Below are positions 8,880 to 15,519 of a stretch of DNA of 45,089 nt, in pieces. Position 1 is the stretch's first letter; every line of letters starts with the position of its first letter. This stretch comes from JAICKN01 sp036491415 (GTDB lineage: Bacteria; Acidobacteriota; Terriglobia; Terriglobales; Acidobacteriaceae). The notes beneath the pieces are model-generated. The model had not been told where the DNA came from. It saw nothing but the letters and a program-made list of their open reading frames with translations, and did no database searches. The translations under genes were made by a program, and so were the position numbers. The stretch covers positions 1 through 45,089 of the forward strand of contig DASXCC010000186.1 in NCBI GenBank assembly GCA_036491415.1. Reading direction: 5' to 3'.

Positions 8880-10625
8880 TCAGGCATTTGCGGAATTTGC
8901 TCCGATAAATCCTTCCCGTTCAAGATGAAGAATGATCGTTTGCGCAGCTTCTTCCGGAGATAAATCAGCAGTATTAATTACGACTTCCGCATCCTTTGGT
9001 TCTTCGTACGGATCAGAGATGCCGGTAAACTCCTTTACGATGCCTGCGCGGGCCTTCGCGTATAAACCTTTACGATCGCGCTGCTCGCACACCTCAATTG
9101 GAGTGGAGGCGTGAACCAGAATGAATCCGCCATGCGGTTCGATCAACTGGCGCACGTGTTTGCGGGTTGCATCGTAAGGGGCAATCGGCGCGCAGATGGC
9201 GATGCCGCCATTCTTTGTGATCTCCGAAGCGACATAGCCGATGCGGCGAATATTGATGTCGCGATGTTCCTTGGAGAATCCAAGTTCAGAAGACAGATTC
9301 TTGCGAACCAGGTCTCCATCCAACAGCGTGACAGGGCGTCCGCCAGTTTCAAGGAATTTCGTGATCAACGCATTCGCGATGGTGGATTTTCCCGAGCCTG
9401 AAAGTCCGGTGAAGAAAATGGTGACGCCTTGTTTGTAACGCGGCGGATAGCTCTTGCGAAGTTCCTGCACAACTTCCGGATACGTAAACCACGCAGGAAT
9501 GTCGCGTCCTTCGTTTAAACGCTGGCGCAATTCCGTTCCCGAAATATTCAGAACGCGGGCGCCTGGGGGAATTTCATTGTCGGGAATGTAGCGGTCTTCA
9601 TTCTCCAGATAGACCATCATTTGGAACGGGACCATCGTCACGCCCATTTCCTTTTCATGTTTCTTGAAAAGTTCTTGCGCGTCGTAGGGACCATAGAACG
9701 GTTTCCCGTTGGTGTCATTGCCGGGGCCGGCGTGGTCGCGTCCAACGATGAAGTGCGAGCAGCCGTGATTTTTGCGAATCAACGCATGCCAGATAGCTTC
9801 GCGCGGACCGCCCATGCGCATTGCCAGCGGCAACATGGAAAGCTTCGCGGTCCCTGCCGGATATTTCGGAAGAAGCAACTGATAGCAGCGCGTGCGGGTG
9901 AAGTAATCGACGTCGCCGGGCTTGGTCATTCCCACGGATGGATGAATGAGCAGGTTCGCTTCAACGCTCTTTGCTGCGCGCAGAGTCAACTCCACGTGAG
10001 CGCGGTGCATGGGATTACGCGTTTGGAATGCGACGATCTTTCTCCAGCCAAGCCGGGCAAATTCGGTACGAACTTCGGCAGGAGTCAAACGCAGCGCGCG
10101 GAAATCATAATGGGAAGGCATTTGCAGGCCTTCTATGCGTCCACCGACGTACCAGGGATTTGAAATTTTTAAAAGATAATTAACCCCTGGATGCGCGGTG
10201 CTGGTCGTATTGAAGATGGATTTCGCTTCTGTTTCAAAATCCGGCTGCCAGACTTCTTCGACATGAAGAACGGCCAGCATGACGCCTTCAGGGTCGCGTA
10301 TGGCGACTTTGCTGCTGCCCGGCTTCAGCGACTTGGCAAATTCTTCCTTTACGTCGAGAGTGATCGGCATAGGCCAAAGTGTGCCATTGGCCAAGTGCAT
10401 ATCTTTACAAACGCCGTCGTAGTCGGCGCGCGTCATGAACCCGCGCAGAGGGGAAAATCCACCGCTCATCAATAATTCAAGATCACAGATCTGGCGCGCG
10501 GTCAGGTCCCAGGAAGGCCATTCACGGGATTGAGATTTTAATTCAGCCGCTCTTTCCGGTTTCACAATTAAATCAACAAGTTCGCCGCCGTGGGGGGCGA
10601 TTAAATGACCCGATGGAACAGTCAA
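8880..10625 (-). CDS. Bifunctional sulfate adenylyltransferase/adenylylsulfate kinase
   Basis: This fused enzyme carries out both steps of sulfate activation: sulfate plus ATP to APS, then APS plus ATP to PAPS. The N-terminal ATP sulfurylase has FQTRNPMHRAH (about 200-210) and GRDHAGPG (about 295-302). The C-terminal APS kinase has the P-loop GLSGSGKST (about 407-415) and ICAPIAPYDATRK. I place the start at a TTG at 10625, giving 581 residues, because GGAGG lies 8 nt upstream and family-like sequence (LIAPHGGELVDLIV) begins right after it. The open frame continues to 10835, but those 70 codons encode a Val/Ser-rich stretch unlike the family and probably form the leader and promoter. First gene of a sulfur operon. 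Confidence 0.92.
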   Translation of the reverse strand: MTVPSGHLIAPHGGELVDLIVKPERAAELKSQSREWPSWDLTARQICDLELLMSGGFSPLRGFMTRADYDGVCKDMHLANGTLWPMPITLDVKEEFAKSLKPGSSKVAIRDPEGVMLAVLHVEEVWQPDFETEAKSIFNTTSTAHPGVNYLLKISNPWYVGGRIEGLQMPSHYDFRALRLTPAEVRTEFARLGWRKIVAFQTRNPMHRAHVELTLRAAKSVEANLLIHPSVGMTKPGDVDYFTRTRCYQLLLPKYPAGTAKLSMLPLAMRMGGPREAIWHALIRKNHGCSHFIVGRDHAGPGNDTNGKPFYGPYDAQELFKKHEKEMGVTMVPFQMMVYLENEDRYIPDNEIPPGARVLNISGTELRQRLNEGRDIPAWFTYPEVVQELRKSYPPRYKQGVTIFFTGLSGSGKSTIANALITKFLETGGRPVTLLDGDLVRKNLSSELGFSKEHRDINIRRIGYVASEITKNGGIAICAPIAPYDATRKHVRQLIEPHGGFILVHASTPIEVCEQRDRKGLYAKARAGIVKEFTGISDPYEEPKDAEVVINTADLSPEEAAQTIILHLEREGFIGANSANA

Positions 10626-10754
10626 AGCTGGAACCTCCAAGATTTTTAGATTTGTGAAACACTCTTTGAACTCGTACTGAGAAGGCGAGTTGCCTGACGA
10701 CTTAAAGCTGGATGGAGCTACAACAGAGGTGACAACAAGGGGTACAACAACAGA

Positions 10755-10814
10755 CGCGACAATGGAGCTTGAAATCCATATAAATAAGCAGAGTAATAAT
10801 ACTACTTTGTCGCG
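10755..10814. promoter_or_regulatory. Inverted repeat around an AT-rich core in the sat leader region
   Basis: CGCGACAA at 10755-10762 is mirrored exactly by TTGTCGCG at 10807-10814. Between them are 44 nt including the AT-rich stretch ATATAAATAAGC. It lies in the 252-bp gap between the preferred TTG start of the sulfate-activation operon and the divergent dehydrogenase-like gene. It could be a regulator-binding pair flanking a promoter. The regulator is unknown. Confidence 0.3.
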
Positions 10815-10877
10815 GAAATACACAAATGAAACCACGCTTCGGCATGGTTAGAATGCTTGTGTTTCCTTTGGAATCTT

Positions 10878-12031
10878 ATGAAATTACTGGTAATCGGTTC
10901 GGGAATGATGGGTTCAGCGGCGCTGCCTATGATATGGCGCGTTCATCGCAGGTGGAGTCGGTAACTCTCGCGGATGTGGACAGTGGACGCGTTAGAAAAG
11001 CAGTTAAGAAGATCAATCAAGCGGCTGGGACAAAAAAAGTCCGCGGCGCGCAACTCGACGCCAGCAAGCCGAGAAATGCTGCAAAGCTGATGCGTGGCCA
11101 TGATGGCGTGCTCTCAGCGGTGCCGTACTTTTTTAATTTGGGGCTATGCCAGGCGGCAATTGATTGGGGCTGCCACTTTGCCGACCTCGGTGGAAACAAC
11201 ACGGCGGTACGCAAAGAATATGAGCTGGCGAAAAAAGCTGCCAAGAAGAAGCTGGGCATTGCTCCGGATTGCGGGCTTTCGCCGGGAATGGCTTCGATTC
11301 TGGCGGGCGAACTTGTCCGCCGCGTGGGCGGCGAAGCAGAAGCGCTCAAAATTTATGTCGGCGGATTGCCGGAAAAGCCCAAACCGCCGTTCTTCTATCA
11401 GATGGTGTTTAGCATTGAAGGGCTGATCAATGAATTTGTAGAGCCGGCAAAAGTTTTGCGCGAAGGCAAGATTCGGGAAATTGAGCCATTGACGGAGGCC
11501 GAAGAATTTCATATGGATGGGTTTGCGCCGCTGGTGGCCTTCCAAACTTCTGGCGGGACTTCAACTCTGCCGGAAACTTTTCAGGGAAAAGTGGGGGAGT
11601 GCTTTGAGAAGACCCTGCGTTATCCGGAACACTTCCGCGTAATTCGCGGACTTTACGATTTCGGATTCTTTTCCAGCAAAAAAATGAAAATAGGGAAAAC
11701 GGAAATTTCTCCGCGCGCGTTGACTTCACAAATCTTCCTCGACAAAATGTCCGGCAATGAGCCCGATGTCACGATCATGCGAATTGAGGCCCACCAAAAA
11801 GGCAAAGTGGCCAGCTTTACGCTGGAAGATCATTTCGATCCTCGCACAACCATGACTTCGATGATGCGGACTACGGCCTGGCCCGCGTCAGTGGTTTTGC
11901 AGATGATGTGCTCCGGGCAAATTACGAAGCGTGGCGGCGTCTATCAGGAACTGGACGTGCCTGCGGAGGTCTTCTTGCGAGAGATGGAAGGGCGTGGCGT
12001 CAAGATTCAGTACAAGGAATCGACTACATAG
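10878..12031 (+). CDS. Saccharopine-dehydrogenase-like oxidoreductase with apparent N-terminal frameshift
   Basis: The product resembles the saccharopine dehydrogenase/lysine 6-dehydrogenase family of NAD(P)-dependent oxidoreductases. Typical elements are the second half of a Rossmann fold (VTLADVDSGRVRKAV), HFADLGGNN, APDCGLSPGMASILAGELV and a C-terminal substrate domain. The dinucleotide-binding GxGxxG is missing from the main frame. It appears in another frame starting at the ATG at 10878, which reads MKLLVIGSGMMGSAA and then runs out of homology; the main frame picks up with AYDMARSSQ at 10925. A single missing base near 10920-10925 explains this. The main frame itself could start at 10826 but then lacks a cofactor loop. 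This is either a sequencing error or a recent inactivation. The substrate is unknown. Confidence 0.75.
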
Positions 12032-12057
12032 CTTGTAAATTGCGGAACAAGTTGGGG

Positions 12058-12091
12058 TTCGAATGCCTATACCTTTACAGGTAGATTCGAA
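12058..12091. terminator. Possible bidirectional hairpin between convergent genes
   Basis: TTCGAAT (12058-12064) and ATTCGAA (12085-12091) form an exact inverted repeat, with an inner TACC/GGTA pair. It fills the 61-bp gap between the convergent dehydrogenase-like and glycosyltransferase genes. There is no strong T-run, so termination is tentative. Confidence 0.35.
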
Positions 12092-12092
12092 A

Positions 12093-12860
12093 CTAATTTC
12101 TAACGCGGATGGAATCTTCCTGGTGAAGATTTTTTTCTGCATCGATCAAACGCTGGGGCCTGGTTGAAGGTTCTTTCATCGAATATTTCAACATCACCCA
12201 TAGAGCGCGAACACCGTCTTTCCATCCGATCTTTTTTCCTTCTTCGTACGTGCGGCCCCAGTAACTGATGCCAACTTCATAAATGCGAAGCTGGCGCTTA
12301 GCCACTTTTACCGTTATTTCAGGCTCGAACCCGAAACGTTTTTCTTCCAGCGGAATGGACTGGATCACATCGCGCCGAAACGCTTTGTAGCAAGTTTCCA
12401 TGTCGGTGAGGTTGATGTTCGTCAAACAGTTGGAGATCAGGGTCAGGATTTTATTTCCCACCGAGTGCCAGAAATACAGAACACGATGCGGAGCTCCCCC
12501 GAGAAAGCGCGAACCGTAGACGACATCCGCCTTTTGCTGAATGAGCGGTTCCAGAAGCAACGGATAGTCAGAGGGATCGTATTCGAGGTCGGCATCCTGA
12601 ATGACAACGAAGTCTCCGGTTGCCTCCCGAATGCCACGATGCAAGGCCGCGCCCTTGCCCATATTTTGTGGCTGAAGAAAAACTCGAATCTGTGGATACT
12701 GCTTCTCCAGCTCGACAAGAATTTCGCGAGAATTGTCTTTCGATCCATCATCGACGCAGATCAATTCCAAATTCATGTTGGGCACAGCAAGAACACGTTC
12801 CACAACGGTGCGCAGCGTAACGCGTTCGTTATACACGGGCATAACCACAGAGATCTTCAT
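12093..12860 (-). CDS. Family 2 glycosyltransferase, DPM1-like
   Basis: A 255-residue GT-A fold glycosyltransferase of the dolichol/polyprenyl-phosphate mannosyltransferase-like branch of GT2. It begins MKISVVMPVYNERVTL, carries the nucleotide-binding ICVDDGSKDNS (Asp37-Asp38) and the metal-binding DADLEYDP (Asp89, Asp91), then VVYGSRFLGG and the acceptor-side DMETCYKAFRR. It would transfer a sugar from a nucleotide donor to a polyprenyl phosphate or a similar acceptor at the cytoplasmic face. No C-terminal membrane segments are visible, unlike the bactoprenol glucosyltransferases. It is convergent with the preceding gene and not in an obvious operon, so its pathway is unclear. Length and start codon fit the family. 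Confidence 0.88.
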   Translation of the reverse strand: MKISVVMPVYNERVTLRTVVERVLAVPNMNLELICVDDGSKDNSREILVELEKQYPQIRVFLQPQNMGKGAALHRGIREATGDFVVIQDADLEYDPSDYPLLLEPLIQQKADVVYGSRFLGGAPHRVLYFWHSVGNKILTLISNCLTNINLTDMETCYKAFRRDVIQSIPLEEKRFGFEPEITVKVAKRQLRIYEVGISYWGRTYEEGKKIGWKDGVRALWVMLKYSMKEPSTRPQRLIDAEKNLHQEDSIRVRN

Positions 12861-13576
12861 GGACGGTGAACTAGAACCTCGACACGTGCAAGTTTAAAAC
12901 AAATCATACAAAGGAGTAGTAGGAGAATGATTTCTCTATGTCCTGTTTAGTGACACGAGCCTTGTCAAGATCAGGACACATGCCTTTCAGCTCGAACTCG
13001 ATGACCCAGTAGAAAATATTTCGCTGAAGCCCATGTCCCATTTTTCGGTTTGCGGTTGTTATTCTTAGATCAAGAATCGCATGCGAGTTTCGACAAGGTA
13101 ATAAGTTCCTGTGCGGAATCAAAGGCATGGAATTTTGACCTAAGCTGATTGCCTTAAATTGCTTGCAGACAATTTCTGATCTCACTTGAGCAAGTAAATT
13201 TTTGGTCATTTCAAAAAAAAATTGAAACTGCAAGGCTACCGGTACCAAACGATTCAATATCCCTGGTTCTAGAACTTATCATCGGACTGGCTCTTTGTTT
13301 TGTGATATTTGACCGCGTTTTTACGCGTGTTCCATCGTCAAATTTGTTTTTGTCAAACATTACGATTGCCGCTTCTGGCATGGGTTTCGGCTTAATTGTG
13401 GAAAACATTTGCAACTTTTTGCCAATTTTTGGGATTGATGGCAAGGTTCCTGCTATGGAAAACAGTACAGAGTTCTTGCGGTAGTTCTTTCCGGCCAAAA
13501 GTTCTGTACACAGAGAGATAAGCAGGAAAACCGCCTCGCCCAGGGGCGGAGATCAACTCCGGGGGAGTAAGAACTA
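12861..13576. other. AT-rich region without a confident gene
   Basis: About 700 bp separate the glycosyltransferase from the first LuxR-type cassette. A minus-strand frame at 12904-13257 could encode 117 residues from a TTG, and a plus-strand frame reaching 13484 contains hydrophobic stretches (LELIIGLALCFVIF) without a good start. I recognise neither. GTACAGA at 13465-13471 and TCTGTAC at 13503-13509 form an inverted repeat upstream of the cassette. The region may be decayed sequence plus the cassette promoter. Confidence 0.4.
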
Positions 13577-14080
13577 ATGAGGGAGAAAGCAGTAACACTG
13601 GGTCCGCGAGAACAGCAAATTGCTGATTTGCTCTTGCAGGGCTGTGACAACGACGAAATTGCCAAACAACTTCATATGGCCCGACGGACGGTAAAGGCGC
13701 ATTTCAATCGTCTTTTCCTGCGATTCGGGATTAGTGGCGGTATCAAGCGGGTGAAGCTGGCAACACTTTTATATCGGAGGCAACTATGTTCGAACGATAC
13801 GGAAAACGCACTCCCAGTGAACGAGAGCAGCGAGTCATTGAGCTTGTCGCACAAGGATTTAAAAACAAAGAAGTCGCTGACGCCATCGGAACATCCGAGC
13901 ATGTCGTCAAAAATTACCTCAGAACCATCTATGACAAACTCGGACTCTGGAACCGAGTCGAACTCGCACTCTGGTACGAAGCCCGAAGGCACCAAGTTGC
14001 AGTCCACGCATGATGTGTTGGAAAGCTGGGAACACCGGATTTTGAATCTGGATGCTGATGCTGCACCGGGCGCCTCATAA
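13577..14080 (+). CDS. Small LuxR-type HTH protein A1, reading through gene B1 in another frame
   Basis: Residues 1-65 form a LuxR/GerE-type helix-turn-helix domain (LGPREQQIADLLLQG, ARRTVKAHFNRLFLRFGISG), with no receiver or ligand domain before it. GGGGGAG lies about 10 nt before the ATG. The homologous gene A2 at 17658 stops right after the matching sequence RVKLATAMFQKEQRGL, but here the frame has no stop and continues about 98 codons. It crosses all of gene B1 in another frame and ends at 14080. The added tail is rich in Ser, Thr and Pro and looks like translation of the wrong frame. Either the A1 stop was lost and B1 was overprinted, or the tail is functional. The HTH part is likely a DNA-binding regulator. 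Confidence 0.7.
   Translation: MREKAVTLGPREQQIADLLLQGCDNDEIAKQLHMARRTVKAHFNRLFLRFGISGGIKRVKLATLLYRRQLCSNDTENALPVNESSESLSLSHKDLKTKKSLTPSEHPSMSSKITSEPSMTNSDSGTESNSHSGTKPEGTKLQSTHDVLESWEHRILNLDADAAPGAS
13786..14013 (+). CDS. Small LuxR-type HTH protein B1
   Basis: A 75-residue protein that is essentially one LuxR-type helix-turn-helix domain: PSEREQRVIELVAQG, NKEVADAIGTSEHVVKNYL and RTIYDKLGLWNRVELALW. CGGAGG sits 5 nt before the ATG, so it has its own ribosome binding site even though it lies wholly inside the A1 frame. It is clearly homologous to B2 (17879), which shares EQVVKNYLRTIFDKLGVWSRLELAL. As HTH domains of this kind bind DNA as dimers, A1 and B1 might pair with each other; that is speculation. 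A strong terminator follows at 14112. Confidence 0.78.
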   Translation: MFERYGKRTPSEREQRVIELVAQGFKNKEVADAIGTSEHVVKNYLRTIYDKLGLWNRVELALWYEARRHQVAVHA

Positions 14081-14111
14081 AACAAGCCCTCCCCACACAG
14101 TGCAGTCAGGC

Positions 14112-14144
14112 AAAGGCCTCCGCATAGCGGAGGCCTTTAGTTTT
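14112..14144 (+). terminator. Strong rho-independent terminator after cassette 1
   Basis: AAAGGCCTCCGC (14112-14123) pairs perfectly with GCGGAGGCCTTT (14127-14138) around the 3-nt loop ATA. AGTTTT follows. It lies between the LuxR-type cassette and the convergent zinc-ribbon gene and probably ends the plus-strand transcript. Confidence 0.88.
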
Positions 14145-14180
14145 GCTCTATCGGTTGTCTAAGTCTACGGTTGCGCAAGT

Positions 14181-15434
14181 TCAATGACAGCCGTTCATTT
14201 CAAAGTTGCGAAGCTTCGGGCCTGCATCCGCCGCGCCCTTTTTTGCAGCGGCCACCAGAAGCAAACGCGCCTGATCGCAATTTTTGGAAACCCCGTCCCC
14301 GCGCGCATAAAGATCCGACAACAGAACAAGCGCGTTGGAATTCTGTTTACTGACCGCTTTCCATAGCCAAGTGGCTGCTTGCGCGGAATTGCGAGAGCCA
14401 TAGGTTCCATTTAAATAATTCTGCGCGGTCGCAAGCTCAGCGGAACCGTTGTCAACAAAGCTTGTATCCTCGGGTTCGCGTTTTGCGGCGGCAGTTATAG
14501 GTTCTTTTGATGGAAGTTTTGCGGCCGCCGCTGATTCTGATTCATTGTCGGAATCTGCATGGGGAACATTGTCGTTGGGTTTAGAGTTCTTTTCAGCTGC
14601 ATTGACTGGTGCATTATTCGCCTGCGTATCGCTCCCTTGTGGATTGGGCGACTCTGCAGATTTTTCTGCGGCGGCGTTGGCGGGTTCTGGCGACGCCGGA
14701 GCGGGGTTTTCAGGAGTTTGTGCAGCTGGCGCATTGGCAGCTTGTTGTGGGGAAGGCGTTTCTGGATTGGAAATGGGAGCGTTCGCCTGTTGGGGGGCGT
14801 TTGCCGCCGAGTTGGGCGCGGTGATTTTGTTCCACTCCGCGAGGATTTGCGTGTGCCATTGCAGATAACCAATGGCGCCAAGGCACAGTAAAACAACTAG
14901 GGTGACAATCGTATAGCGCCAGCCGTTGCCGCTGGATTCATCCGCACCGTAGATTGTGGAAAATGAAAGCTCTCGTAAGGAATCCAATTCCCGCGTTGGA
15001 TAGAGAGCTGGCTCCGACGATGGACTTACCGATGATGATCTTACCGACGACGGTCTTGCTGTAGCCGTGAAGCGAGGCGCAACCGCTTCTGGTTCGTCTT
15101 CGTCTTGGGCTGTGCCAAATTCGGTTCCACAGAAGCCGCAGAATTTCTGGCCGGGTTCTTTGATCTTGCCGCATTGCGGGCAGGAAATTTCTACGGGTTG
15201 TGCGACCCATGCCGGGGCGAGTTCTTCGGGGCGCATATCTGTCAATTGTCCGGAAGCCCCTTTTTCTTTTAAGTCATACAAGAGCTGTTGCAGGGCTTGG
15301 GTGCGGGACTCGGGGGCGGCTGCCGCGTATACCCGAGCCCATTGATCCAGATGTTCCGCCAGGATCGGATTATGCAATGGGCTTAATTCAGGTTCGAGCG
15401 ATTCGTTAGAAATCGGGAAAGTATCCAAGTTCAC
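14181..15434 (-). CDS. Zinc-ribbon, single-TM protein with Sel1-like C-terminus
   Basis: A 417-residue protein of mixed architecture. An N-terminal helical part (1-75) is followed by a zinc ribbon with Cys85, Cys88, Cys99 and Cys102 (CPQCGKIKEPGQKFCGFCG). Next come a Ser/Pro-rich linker containing three 15-bp repeat units, one membrane segment (about 174-192, TIVTLVVLLCLGAIGYLQW), a long Ala/Pro/Asn-rich spacer (about 205-320) and a C-terminal region with Sel1-like repeats (AQAATWLWKAVSKQNSNALV, ARLLLVAAAKKGAADAG). Topology predicts the zinc ribbon inside and the repeats in the periplasm. The neighbouring gene has the same zinc-ribbon/TM order, so the two are likely related. It is convergent with LuxR cassette 1. 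Function unknown; a sensory or scaffold role is an inference. Confidence 0.8.
   Translation of the reverse strand: MNLDTFPISNESLEPELSPLHNPILAEHLDQWARVYAAAAPESRTQALQQLLYDLKEKGASGQLTDMRPEELAPAWVAQPVEISCPQCGKIKEPGQKFCGFCGTEFGTAQDEDEPEAVAPRFTATARPSSVRSSSVSPSSEPALYPTRELDSLRELSFSTIYGADESSGNGWRYTIVTLVVLLCLGAIGYLQWHTQILAEWNKITAPNSAANAPQQANAPISNPETPSPQQAANAPAAQTPENPAPASPEPANAAAEKSAESPNPQGSDTQANNAPVNAAEKNSKPNDNVPHADSDNESESAAAAKLPSKEPITAAAKREPEDTSFVDNGSAELATAQNYLNGTYGSRNSAQAATWLWKAVSKQNSNALVLLSDLYARGDGVSKNCDQARLLLVAAAKKGAADAGPKLRNFEMNGCH
15016..15060 (-). repeat. Three 15-bp in-frame tandem units
   Basis: GACGATGGACTTACC, GATGATGATCTTACC and GACGACGGTCTTGCT follow one another without gaps. They encode repeated Ser/Val pentapeptides in the linker of the zinc-ribbon protein. 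The units have diverged by several substitutions each. Confidence 0.65.
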
Positions 15435-15519
15435 CTCGAGGACGGAATTCAGAACTCATTCGACGCTCCGGCCGGGAGGAAGGCAAACCTCAAAAGTGCA
15501 AAAAAAATACTGTAGGGAA

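Noticed and set aside
10626..10835. Val/Ser-rich 70-residue N-terminal extension of the ATP sulfurylase as a membrane anchor
   Set aside because: A TTG with a good ribosome binding site just before the family sequence explains the start, and the extension is unlike the family.
13211..13498. Minus-strand 95-residue frame in the AT-rich region
   Set aside because: It is antisense to another weak frame, has no ribosome binding site and no recognisable family.
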